Assembly (NCBI GenBank): GCA_002402315.1
Contig: DHFP01000060.1
Coordinates: forward strand, 1-14,983
From: Clostridiales bacterium UBA4821
Lineage (GTDB): Bacteria > Bacillota > Clostridia > Acetivibrionales > UBA4821
Direction of reading: 5' to 3'
DNA: 14,983 bases
Positions 6,656-13,831 of the stretch are shown here, piece after piece. The notes under the pieces were generated by a model that was given only the letters and a program-made list of their open reading frames with translations, had not been told where the DNA came from and did no database searches. The translations under genes were made by a program, and so were the position numbers. Numbering within the stretch: position 1 is the stretch's first letter; every line of letters begins with the position of its first letter.

Positions 6656-6880
6656 ATGAGGACTACAATTAATATATCGGACAGCATTATTAAGGAAACG
6701 CAGGCTATGTATAACACAAATAACAAGTCAAAAGCGATAGAAAATGCTCTAAAAGATGCAATAAGGGTAAAAAAGCTTGAAAAACTTATGGAACTTAAGG
6801 GAAAAATCACTTTTGATGAAGAATCAATTGAAAATCTAAGGAGAGCAGAAATTGATGAAGCAAAAGAAAGTAATTATTGA
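6656..6880 (+). CDS. VapB-family antitoxin
   Basis: The 74-residue protein starts with a ribbon-helix-helix-like region (RTTINISDSIIKETQAMYNT, then NKSKAIENALKDAI). It ends in a charged tail (EEI/ENLRRAEIDEAKESNY-like) that would wrap the toxin. This is the layout of VapB antitoxins of the small DUF2191-like group. It binds its promoter as a dimer and neutralises the PIN-domain toxin made by the next gene. AAGGAG at 6642-6647 lies eight bases before ATG. The end of the gene overlaps the start of the toxin gene by 26 bases, so the two are translated in a coupled way. The antitoxin being first is the usual order. Confidence 0.85.
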   Translation: MRTTINISDSIIKETQAMYNTNNKSKAIENALKDAIRVKKLEKLMELKGKITFDEESIENLRRAEIDEAKESNY

Positions 6881-7244
6881 TACTTCTATTTGGATCGAAT
6901 ATTTCAGAGGAAACTCTCAAAACGAAGGCTTTATTGAAAAAGGATTAAGTGAAGGATCTATATATATTACTGGTTCGATAGTATCGGAACTCTTGCAAGG
7001 AGTTAAGACACAAAAAGAATATGATATTCTTTCAAAATGCATTGAAGCAATTCCTTTCATCAATTGCGAATACAAAGACTGGATTACTGCAGGGAGTATA
7101 TCTTTAAATCTTAGAAAAAAAGGAATAACTGTACCTTTGACGGACATTGTCATAGCCTCGGTTGCAATGAGAATTAATGCAAAAATATACACACTTGATA
7201 AGCATTTTGAAAGGATAGATGGAATAGATTTGTTAAAATCTTAA
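6855..7244 (+). CDS. vapC: VapC-family PIN-domain ribonuclease toxin
   Basis: The 129-residue product is a full PIN domain. The four acidic residues that hold the metal ions are in place: Asp9 (VIIDTSIWIE), Glu45 (SIVSELLQG), Asp97 (VPLTDIVIA) and Asp115 (IYTLDKHFERI). VapC toxins cut tRNA or rRNA when free of VapB. All key residues are kept and the frame is intact, so the toxin is probably active. The start is ATG 6855; TTG 6852 just upstream is an alternative, and AAGGAG at 6838-6843 serves either. It overlaps the antitoxin gene by 26 bases. Such pairs move horizontally, and this one sits at the edge of a remnant-filled zone. Confidence 0.9.
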   Translation: MKQKKVIIDTSIWIEYFRGNSQNEGFIEKGLSEGSIYITGSIVSELLQGVKTQKEYDILSKCIEAIPFINCEYKDWITAGSISLNLRKKGITVPLTDIVIASVAMRINAKIYTLDKHFERIDGIDLLKS

Positions 7245-7457
7245 TTCTTTCTGTCGCATTGACCTTTCTTCCTGTTCCATGCTAAATCGTCCAAAAGCAA
7301 TCGTAAAAGATTGAATCCCCATAAGTGCTCCAAGTTCTGCGACTTCCTTCTTCTGAGTAATCAAATATTTTGTGCGCAGGTATTGTGAAGGTCCAACAAG
7401 CAGCAAATAGCCGCTGGTTGAGCCTTTTTCACGCGCAAAACTTCCGATTGCCTCCTT
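7233..7457 (-). pseudogene. unrecognised open frame, C-terminal fragment of a lost gene
   Basis: On the minus strand a frame of 74 codons has coding-like composition: GSFAREKGSTSGYLLLVGPS, then SQYLRTKYLITQKKEVAELG and FGRFSMEQEERSMRQKEL. It is closed by TAA just upstream (7458-7460) and has no ATG near its beginning, so only an internal or C-terminal part is left. An AAAGGAGG at 7453-7460 (minus strand) lies at its head, but the first TTG comes 17 codons later. Its last codons overlap the end of vapC. I do not recognise the family. Confidence 0.35.
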
Positions 7458-7460
7458 TTA

Positions 7461-7580
7461 AAGCCAGTGATATCAAGGATGTGGCGGCACGTGTGCCATG
7501 GCGGGCCATGCTCCGACGCCCTACACAAATTGCAAGGAATTCAAAGCGGCTGCCCTCAGGTCAAATTCCTAATCCCTTGT
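7461..7580. other. G+C-richer remnant segment with adjacent hairpins
   Basis: This short stretch is clearly richer in G+C than both sides and holds two touching perfect hairpins, GGCAC-GT-GTGCC (7486-7497) and CATGGC-GG-GCCATG (7497-7510). No reading frame here looks convincing. It ends exactly where the GerC-like remnant begins, so it may be the border of an inserted or rearranged piece. Confidence 0.4.
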
Positions 7581-7694
7581 GATTTTTTTGCATTATCTCT
7601 AATTCTGACAGCATGCTGGGATTCGACTGAGCCACAAGATTTGGGTATAGTTACAGTAATAGGAATAGATATAAATAATGATAACAATTTATGA
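7581..7694 (+). pseudogene. remnant of a second gerC gene (lipobox and N-terminus)
   Basis: On the plus strand the frame FFALSLILTACWDSTEPQDL, continuing GIVTVIGIDINNDNN, matches the start of Ger(x)C spore-germination lipoproteins. It has the hydrophobic signal core, the lipobox L-T-A-C (Cys codon 7614-7616), and the following W-D...E..D.G.V..IGID pattern. The intact GerC of the window shows the same arrangement (LTGCYDAREPDDMGYVMAIG). The stop at 7692-7694 ends the frame after about 30 codons of similarity, whereas family members have around 380-440 residues. The signal start is also lost at the left break. A further scrap, GKNVVLEGIYT at about 7783-7815, could be more of the same gene, but this is speculative. 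Confidence 0.75.
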
Positions 7695-7936
7695 ATCTTA
7701 AAAGATTTCTCAAAGTATTAAGGCGTAGGCAAAGTGAGGAAAAGCTAAACTTTGAGAAATCCATAGCCCCTGTTGCAGTTTAAATGGGAAAAATGTAGTA
7801 CTAGAGGGCATATATACATAAGTTTTTACTACAATATTCAATTTGAGGAAGTGGAAACCATGTTTCTGATTTCCAGTATGTGAACTACATGGATACATAT
7901 CCATAAAAGACTAGGCTGGTTTCATATTGGACAATT
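7695..7936. other. decayed stretch without a recognisable gene
   Basis: Stops occur in all frames and no promoter, hairpin or RNA gene stands out. The only hint of coding origin is a pair of short plus-strand runs in two frames, EEKLNFEKSIAPVAV (about 7738-7782) and GKNVVLEGIYT. They could be frameshifted leftovers of the gerC remnant. Confidence 0.3.
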
Positions 7937-8125
7937 ATGCTAAATGTTTTTCACATCCTCCTATATATCAGGAATAAAGTTGACAGGGAGCGGACAGGAA
8001 AATCAAAACCAGAATATGCAGCCGAATACTTTTATCCTATTATCGGATTGTTTGTTGAAACCGGACTGGAAGTATTTTTGTTTATTATGGCATTGATATT
8101 AAATAAAAGATATAAACCGGGATAA
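7937..8125 (+). pseudogene. small membrane-protein frame, probably a leftover
   Basis: The frame of 62 codons encodes a charged start and then EYAAEYFYPIIGLFVETGLE followed by VFLFIMALILNKRYKPG, that is, one membrane helix and a basic tail. No Shine-Dalgarno precedes ATG 7937. The first 20 codons look less coding-like than the rest, so the true gene start seems lost. Its shape is like that of the small membrane proteins in the minus-strand germination operon, and it lies downstream of the gerC remnant on the same strand. It may be the tail of the same decayed operon. Function is unknown. Confidence 0.3.
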
Positions 8126-8185
8126 AGAAATGATGAAACAAAAAAATATCTCTCTTTAAAATCGTGTTTTATTATTCCATCATTC

Positions 8186-8344
8186 CTAAATCTGGCTTCC
8201 GTCCTTTTTCATAGTATTTTTGGCCCTATTTTTGTATTTGGAAAATAAATACCTTTGGAACAGGTATGAAACAAGGCAGCAGACAAAAACCATCGATATA
8301 CCGGTAATAAGTGCAGAAATATTGTTATATTCATGATACTCCAT
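8186..8344 (-). CDS. 52-residue membrane protein ending the germination operon
   Basis: The frame from ATG (8342-8344) to TAG (8186-8188) encodes a short polar start, one or a tight pair of membrane segments (about 9-30, LITGISMVFVCCLVSYLF) and a very basic tail (KYKNRAKNTMKK). A near-perfect AAGGAGG lies eight bases upstream, inside the end of the second gerB gene, and the two genes overlap by 14 bases. This arrangement strongly suggests translation. I do not know a family for it. As the last gene of the operon it may be an accessory of the germinant receptor. Confidence 0.6.
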   Translation of the reverse strand: MEYHEYNNISALITGISMVFVCCLVSYLFQRYLFSKYKNRAKNTMKKDGSQI

Positions 8345-9434
8345 TTTTCTTTCCTCCTTTTCCCCTAATCCATGCCACTATCAATAAAATTATCGGGATA
8401 CCGAGAGCAGGTACAAATCCCCATGTCCTCAAGTAGAACCTGTCCAGCTCAATAGTAGACATGACGTTGCCGGGCAAAAATGCTGCATTGTAGGCAAGTA
8501 TAGAAAATGGTATAACCAGAGGTTTAACATAAGGTAGATTAAAGGCTCTTTTAAAGCCATACATGGCACAATACAAACATGCACTTAGGTATAAAAATGC
8601 AGAAAGAGCCCAAATGATCAGGAATAAAGATTCAATTCGTTGAAAAAATCTTCCAAAACTAATAAGGCGGCTGAGGGTGTATATTGGCAAAAAGCTTTCT
8701 GTTGCTGTTGGGTATGAGAAAATAGCCGAATATGTATATACTGAGATAGTTATAAAGAAACCCGACAGAAGCAAGGTAATATAGCTTACTGATTTAAATC
8801 TGGCAAATGTTTTTAGAAAAGGCGGAAGCCAATATATTATCGAAATACCTATAAATAGTGAGACTTTGAAAAACCCCTCGCCAAAAATTTTGGGGAATCC
8901 ATTTCCCATAATAGGCAAAACATTATCAGACTGTATAAACGGTGAAACGCTTAGAATTATTATAAAAAAACCCATTACTATTATTGGTATAATAAATCCT
9001 TGAATCCTAATAATTATTTCGAACCCCAGGTAAGTTGCGATTATTATGCCTAGTAGAAAAAATATCATAATGTAGCTTAGGGGTGATGTAGTTAAAGCAA
9101 TGGTCTTTACATCCTCCGAAAATTCCCTTAGTACCAGCGATACAGAAAAAAAGCTTAATAATGAAAAACTCATACCAACCAGGACCTGCCCTGTCTTTCC
9201 CGCTACCTGACTGGCTATATCGACAATATCCTTTCCCGGGAATCTCCTGAAAGTCATTAAAACAACAGAAAATATAAGCAGTGCAAGAATAGAAATATAG
9301 ATTGATAATATCCACCCTGATGTTCCTGCAATTTCTACTATGTACATGGGTAGGTTTAAAAATATTTGAATATTTACTGTGTTGAGAAGAAGGCAAACTG
9401 CTTCCCATCTTCCAACGGTTATTTGTTTTTGCAT
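8331..9434 (-). CDS. spore germination protein GerB-type (second B subunit)
   Basis: The 367-residue product is a polytopic membrane protein with about ten spans in the APC amino-acid-transporter-like fold of the GerAB/GerKB family. Family-typical stretches are visible: an opening ITVGRWEAVCLL, a FPGKDIVDIASQVAGKTGQ loop after helix two, and LREFSEDVKTIALTTSPLSY. A P...FGRFFQRIESLF segment lies in the second half. B subunits are the likely germinant-sensing part of the receptor in the inner spore membrane. ATG 9434 lies ten bases after AGAGGA and eight bases after the stop of the 58-residue gene. It shares these motifs with the first gerB but differs widely elsewhere, so the copies are old paralogues, not a recent duplication. 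Confidence 0.93.
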   Translation of the reverse strand: MQKQITVGRWEAVCLLLNTVNIQIFLNLPMYIVEIAGTSGWILSIYISILALLIFSVVLMTFRRFPGKDIVDIASQVAGKTGQVLVGMSFSLLSFFSVSLVLREFSEDVKTIALTTSPLSYIMIFFLLGIIIATYLGFEIIIRIQGFIIPIIVMGFFIIILSVSPFIQSDNVLPIMGNGFPKIFGEGFFKVSLFIGISIIYWLPPFLKTFARFKSVSYITLLLSGFFITISVYTYSAIFSYPTATESFLPIYTLSRLISFGRFFQRIESLFLIIWALSAFLYLSACLYCAMYGFKRAFNLPYVKPLVIPFSILAYNAAFLPGNVMSTIELDRFYLRTWGFVPALGIPIILLIVAWIRGKGGKKNGVS

Positions 9435-9441
9435 TTTTTAT

Positions 9442-9618
9442 CTATCCTCTTATTAGTATTGTAAGAAAAGGAAGCATTAACGCAGTTAGAGCCAGCAGTA
9501 TCACAGCTGCTGCTCCCAGCCTGTTTTTCTGATGCCATACAAATATTCCATAGCTGATTGTATAGATAAAGATCCAAATTAATATGGTAAAAACGATAAT
9601 TAATGTTGGCAAGCTCAT
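9442..9618 (-). CDS. 58-residue two-helix protein, candidate germination D subunit
   Basis: A frame from ATG (9616-9618) to TAG (9442-9444) encodes two membrane helices (about 4-27 and 36-56) joined by a short basic loop (HQKNR). A ribosome site, GGGAAAGGA, lies in the end of gerC, and the gene starts seven bases after the gerC stop. It is followed by gerB after seven bases. Small two-span 'D' proteins encoded with gerA-type operons are known in Bacillus species and modulate receptor function. Size, topology and place fit that role, while sequence kinship cannot be judged here. Confidence 0.7.
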   Translation of the reverse strand: MSLPTLIIVFTILIWIFIYTISYGIFVWHQKNRLGAAAVILLALTALMLPFLTILIRG

Positions 9619-9625
9619 GCTGACT

Positions 9626-10960
9626 TCATTCCTTTCCCTCTGATGACACTGCCGGGACAGACCTTATAATTAGTCCGGGGCGTCTTATGTTCAAATCTAT
9701 ATTGACATTAAACTCTGAATTCTCGAATATGCCCTTCCAATTCATGGCTTCCCATTGGTTCCATGTTAATACGAGGGCCTTGGCTTTTCTTCCAAATCCG
9801 AATATATCTGAGTGATACTGCCGTGCGGCTTTTTCTAATGTTCTCATCATACCTTCTTTTAAAAGGTTTTCCGCACTGGCTTCAAAAAACTCAATCTGGC
9901 CGGGTTTTTCATAATTTTCTCCTGATTGAATGGATAGAATGTCGCCTTCAAGGTTAAGCCTTAGATTAATTTGGGGCTTACCGCCTGCGAGACTAACATT
10001 GGTCTTGGGCTTCCTATTTTGCCTGACATCAAGAATAACAAATTTGTCTTTGTGCCGGGGGTCGGGGAAAGTCCAGTAAGAATAATTGTATTCTCCTGTG
10101 GCCATAAGGTAATACGCGGCTTCTTCACCGTCAAGATCGCCTACCATTCTTGCTCCGTCAAATACTGCTAGACCCATGATTTCGCTTTTTAATTCTGCTT
10201 TTCTTGGAATATCCCCGGCCTTGAAGTCTCCTTCAAAAGGGTAGGGTTTATTTTTATCTTTATAGGTTGAGGCTTGTATATCAACGTCTTTATTAGGGCC
10301 AAACTTATTGACGGATGCAAGTATTGCCACGCTCTGCCTGTCAAGCGATTCTGTATTAAAATAAAAATCATTGAGGGTTATATCGGGTGTAAACCCGGTA
10401 TAGCTGCCTGACCTGAAGTTTAGTTCATAATATTTCGAAGGATTTAGTTCGAGCTTGGGAGTTACACTCTTGATATATTCCTCTGCAGAAGTTCTTGAAA
10501 CCAGAACACGTAAATTAGGTCTGAACTCCTTGCTTCTGACCATCGTATGAAGGTACGATATTATGCCGTTCCTTGCAAGTTCTTCAGAAATAACAACTGC
10601 TTTTGCATGCGAAAGAAGAACCTGACGGCTTGTAAAACTATTGATCATATTTAAACCTGACCATACCGAAGGAGTTTCAACCGATTCAATAGTTGATGAT
10701 TCGGCACCGCCTCCGCCTTCGCTACCGCCTCCACCACCTCCGCCACTTATTTTTACAGGCACGGCGATTTGCAGGGTCATTTTTAGGAAGTGGGTTTTGC
10801 CTTTGTCAAGACCGATTGCCATTACATATCCCATGTCGTCCGGCTCCCTTGCATCATAGCAGCCGGTCAGCGACAGGCATAATGCAGCAATAATTATTAA
10901 GAGGGTTAATGAGACAGCTGACCTTGAATAAGTCGAATCTGACTTCTGATTTTTACGCAT
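9626..10960 (-). CDS. spore germination lipoprotein GerC-type (Ger(x)C family)
   Basis: The 444-residue protein has a signal segment ending in a lipobox, L-T-G-C, with the lipid-bearing Cys at 34. It is therefore anchored on the outer face of the inner spore membrane as the C subunit of the receptor. Family features follow: YDAREPDDMGYVMAIGLD directly after the Cys, a SRQVLLSHAKAVVISEELA stretch, GLAVFDGARMVGDLDGEEA in the middle, and a C-terminal helical/strand domain (YHSDIFGFGRKA). An unusual run of glycines (about residues 73-87, only broken by S and E) follows the first strand. ATG 10960 is eight bases inside the end of the first gerB gene, with AAAAGGGGG as ribosome site. The long N-terminus makes the protein somewhat larger than typical. 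Confidence 0.93.
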   Translation of the reverse strand: MRKNQKSDSTYSRSAVSLTLLIIIAALCLSLTGCYDAREPDDMGYVMAIGLDKGKTHFLKMTLQIAVPVKISGGGGGGGSEGGGGAESSTIESVETPSVWSGLNMINSFTSRQVLLSHAKAVVISEELARNGIISYLHTMVRSKEFRPNLRVLVSRTSAEEYIKSVTPKLELNPSKYYELNFRSGSYTGFTPDITLNDFYFNTESLDRQSVAILASVNKFGPNKDVDIQASTYKDKNKPYPFEGDFKAGDIPRKAELKSEIMGLAVFDGARMVGDLDGEEAAYYLMATGEYNYSYWTFPDPRHKDKFVILDVRQNRKPKTNVSLAGGKPQINLRLNLEGDILSIQSGENYEKPGQIEFFEASAENLLKEGMMRTLEKAARQYHSDIFGFGRKAKALVLTWNQWEAMNWKGIFENSEFNVNIDLNIRRPGLIIRSVPAVSSEGKE

Positions 10961-12050
10961 GCTGTTTCCCCCTTTTCTTCAATATCATCGAAGTAATAAG
11001 CAGTAATACAGGCATTACAAAGGTTACTACCCATATGGATTCGTATAAAAATGTAACCAGATTATAGATGGTTTCACCAAGACTCCTGGGTAGAAAAGTA
11101 ATGTTATAAAGGAGTAAAATAATTGGTAGTATCAAAGGGCGTAAGTGGGGTAAATTAAATGTCCTGGTAAATGTATATACTGTAAAATAAGCAGCTGTAG
11201 AAGTATAAAGGAAGCCTGTAAACGACCAGAATAACATAAATAACGCCTCAATTCTCTGGATAAATCTCCCGAAATCAATTACTCTTGTTGACGGGTAGAC
11301 AGGCAGCATGTTTTCCAAAGAGATAGGATACGGGAATAAAAGCACGTAGGAAAGAGAGAAGACTGTTAGGGCTAGGCCTGAAATAATGATAGCCGTATAG
11401 CTCGCTGATTTAAACTCCTTAAAAGAACCTAAAAAAGGTGGAAGGAAGAATAGAAAAATCAACTCCATATAGATTGAAATACTAAGGAATCCTGTAATGA
11501 AGATTTTATCCGCACCCAATCCTAATACTGGGAGGGCATTTGAAAAATCCCATTGTGGAATTGTCATGCTTCCGACCACTGCAAACGACAAAGCCAGTAT
11601 CGGTATTGAGATTGCGTATAACTTGGCGAGGGTTTCAAGGCCCAAAAAACATACAACCGTTATAGCTATTACGAAAAATATCATTACATAACTTAGAGGG
11701 GAAACTGTCAAAGCTATTATTTTCATTTCTTCAGAAAACTCTCTTAAATATACTATATCTAAAAAAACAAGAGTTAGAAGAATAATAATCCCTACCAATA
11801 TTTTCAACCAATTCCCGCCAATCTGTAAACTTATGTCAAAGATATCCTTGCCCGGAAATCTCTGAAAAAGCTTGGAGATAAAATAGAAACCGATATTGGC
11901 AAGAATAAGTAGATATATTGACAGTATCCATGCGGCTGAACCTGCCGTCTCTACAAGAGAATGGGCAAAGCTTAACAAAATTTTGGTAGAAATCATATTG
12001 GCTATAAGCCATATGGCCTCCCACTTGCCGAAGACGATTGTTTTCCCCAA
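10953..12050 (-). CDS. spore germination protein GerB-type (first B subunit)
   Basis: The 365-residue product is a ten-span membrane protein of the GerAB/GerKB family. It has the opening IVFGKWEAIWLI, FQRFPGKDIFDISLQIGG, LREFSEEMKIIALTVSPLSY and a later RVIDFGRFIQRIEALFMLFW stretch, each with a counterpart in the second gerB. Translation starts at TTG (12048-12050), nine bases after GGGAGG (12060-12065), which itself follows the gerA stop. It acts with GerA and GerC in the receptor that senses small nutrients at the spore inner membrane. The stop overlaps the gerC start. The ligand cannot be read from the sequence. Confidence 0.93.
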   Translation of the reverse strand: MGKTIVFGKWEAIWLIANMISTKILLSFAHSLVETAGSAAWILSIYLLILANIGFYFISKLFQRFPGKDIFDISLQIGGNWLKILVGIIILLTLVFLDIVYLREFSEEMKIIALTVSPLSYVMIFFVIAITVVCFLGLETLAKLYAISIPILALSFAVVGSMTIPQWDFSNALPVLGLGADKIFITGFLSISIYMELIFLFFLPPFLGSFKEFKSASYTAIIISGLALTVFSLSYVLLFPYPISLENMLPVYPSTRVIDFGRFIQRIEALFMLFWSFTGFLYTSTAAYFTVYTFTRTFNLPHLRPLILPIILLLYNITFLPRSLGETIYNLVTFLYESIWVVTFVMPVLLLITSMILKKRGKQHA

Positions 12051-12070
12051 ATTTGGCTGCCTCCCTTCTT

Positions 12071-13831
12071 TTATTTCTTCTTTGTCCAGCCTCTGCTGAT
12101 TTTAGGCTGCCTGACTTTATCAAGAGGATTTAAATAGTCCGGCCGCTTTTCCTGCATCCACACAGGCAGCTTGTTTAACACATCCTGAAGCCATCCTGAT
12201 GTTTTAGGGGCAAAAGGCGCAAGAAAAGGCACACCGAAGGATTTTTGGGATGCGAGGAAAAGCACCTGGACAAATAGCCCAAGGGTTATTCCAAGTAATC
12301 CCGCAAGCGCGCCAAGCGCAATATAGCCGAATCTTAGAATCCTGAAAGCCAAGCCGAGGGAAAAGTTGGGCGCTGCAAGGGAACCTATACCTGTCACGGC
12401 GACAATTATTATCAATACCGGGCTTACGATATTGGCCGAAACAGCAGCCTGGCCTAAAATCAAGGCACCGATGATACCAAGGGTAGGGCCGATAGAACCA
12501 GGCATTCTTATACCGGCTTCCCTTATTAATTCAAAGGATATTTCCATGAAAAGTATTTCAATTACTGTGGGAAAGGGAACTTTCTCCCTTGCTCCCGATA
12601 TCGCAAGGAGCAGGTCTGTAGGTATCATCTCATGGTGGTAAGTAGTAATTGCAACATATAGGCCTGGTAACAGCAGTGCCGAGAGGAGAGCAAAATACCT
12701 GACAATCCTCAGCAGATTACCGTATGGGAACCTTAAATAGCTATCCTCCGGTGAATGCATTAAATCAAAGAACGTATTTGGAGCAACCAGTACAAACGGA
12801 TTGCCGTCTACCAGGATTGCCACCTTCCCTTCGGACAGCATTGAAGACACACGGTCAGGCCTTTCGGTCGCAATGAGTTGGGGAACCAGAAGAAACGCGT
12901 TATCTTCTATTAGCTGTTCTACAATGCCCGAATCATTTGCATAATCAAGCTGGAGACTGTTTAAGCGCCTCCGGACTTCCTCTACCAGGTTGGGATTGGA
13001 GAGATCCTTCAAATACATTATTGAGCAGGGAGTCCTGCTTCGCTGACCGATGGTCAGGCTCTCAATAACCAGATTCTCATTTTTTAAGCTTTTCCTTATA
13101 AGGGCAGTATTTGCTCTTACAGTTTCGCCAAATCCTTCCTGCGGTCCCCTGATGGCTATTTCAGTAACAGGTCTTGTGACAGTCCTATGTTCCCATGATT
13201 TGACGTCAAATATGAGCGCCTGGGCTGCGCCATTTACGAAGAGTACACATTCTCCGAAATTAATTGATGCAAGAATCTTCGGGAACTCTTCGCTTTTCTT
13301 TAGCTGGTTTTGAGGTATCACGTTTCTCTCTAAATATGTGATTATATCCTTAACTTCCCCCGACTTCTCCAATGAAGTAAGAAGTAATAAAGGCTGAAGG
13401 ATGTCTTCGTTTATCACCTTTTTATCTGTAATGCCGTCAATAAATATGATAAAGGCTTTATAAGTCTTCTTTTCCAGGGTTATATCAAACTCCCTTGTCA
13501 TTACATCGGTACTTAGAGGGATTGAATACTTGTCCTTTAAAAAAGCAAGGTTTTCATCAAGGTTAGGTGAAACCTTATTGGTTTGGGCAGGGTTTTGCTT
13601 TGTTTCTTTTTCGCTCTTACTCTTTTGATTTTCCAGTTTTACTGGTTGTTTCATCCCGGTTTGGCTTTCAGTTTTCTCAGAATCATCCTGTTGATCGGAC
13701 TTCTGGTTGGGTTGGTTGTTTGATTTTTCATTCGAGCCTTCTTTATATTCTTTAAGAATGAATCCTTCCGCGGGTTCTTTCGGTTCCTGGAACAGGAGTA
13801 TTTTTTTTAAGAAATCTACCACTTTTCCCAT
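12071..13831 (-). CDS. spore germination protein GerA-type (A subunit)
   Basis: The 586-residue protein is the A subunit of a germinant receptor. A short amphipathic start (MGKVVDFLKKILLF) is followed by a strikingly hydrophilic Gln/Lys/Ser/Glu/Asn-rich stretch (about 28-92). The soluble N-terminal domain comes next (from about 95), with DGITDKKVINEDILQPLLLL and a later ITEIAIRGPQEGFGETVRAN. The membrane domain from about residue 375 holds the family signature REAGIRMPGSIGPTLGIIGA at 437. It ends in a basic cytoplasmic tail. A subunits form the membrane channel-like core through which ions leave at germination. ATG 13831 has GGGAGG seven bases upstream. It is the first gene of the operon; a forespore (sigma-G) promoter is expected, but I could not identify a clear one. 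Confidence 0.95.
   Translation of the reverse strand: MGKVVDFLKKILLFQEPKEPAEGFILKEYKEGSNEKSNNQPNQKSDQQDDSEKTESQTGMKQPVKLENQKSKSEKETKQNPAQTNKVSPNLDENLAFLKDKYSIPLSTDVMTREFDITLEKKTYKAFIIFIDGITDKKVINEDILQPLLLLTSLEKSGEVKDIITYLERNVIPQNQLKKSEEFPKILASINFGECVLFVNGAAQALIFDVKSWEHRTVTRPVTEIAIRGPQEGFGETVRANTALIRKSLKNENLVIESLTIGQRSRTPCSIMYLKDLSNPNLVEEVRRRLNSLQLDYANDSGIVEQLIEDNAFLLVPQLIATERPDRVSSMLSEGKVAILVDGNPFVLVAPNTFFDLMHSPEDSYLRFPYGNLLRIVRYFALLSALLLPGLYVAITTYHHEMIPTDLLLAISGAREKVPFPTVIEILFMEISFELIREAGIRMPGSIGPTLGIIGALILGQAAVSANIVSPVLIIIVAVTGIGSLAAPNFSLGLAFRILRFGYIALGALAGLLGITLGLFVQVLFLASQKSFGVPFLAPFAPKTSGWLQDVLNKLPVWMQEKRPDYLNPLDKVRQPKISRGWTKKK

Noticed and set aside
7370..7582. Plus-strand frame of 70 codons in the remnant zone
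   Set aside because: No ribosome site, mixed composition, and it crosses the border between two different remnants; the minus-strand frame there is more protein-like.
8129..8184. AATGATG...CATCATT inverted repeat as terminator of the germination operon
   Set aside because: Only seven pairs with a 42-base spacer and no U-run in the right place; not enough for an intrinsic terminator.
10641..10893. Plus-strand frames rich in proline/arginine-leucine opposite gerC
   Set aside because: They are shadows of the glycine-run codons of gerC on the other strand, and have no ribosome site.
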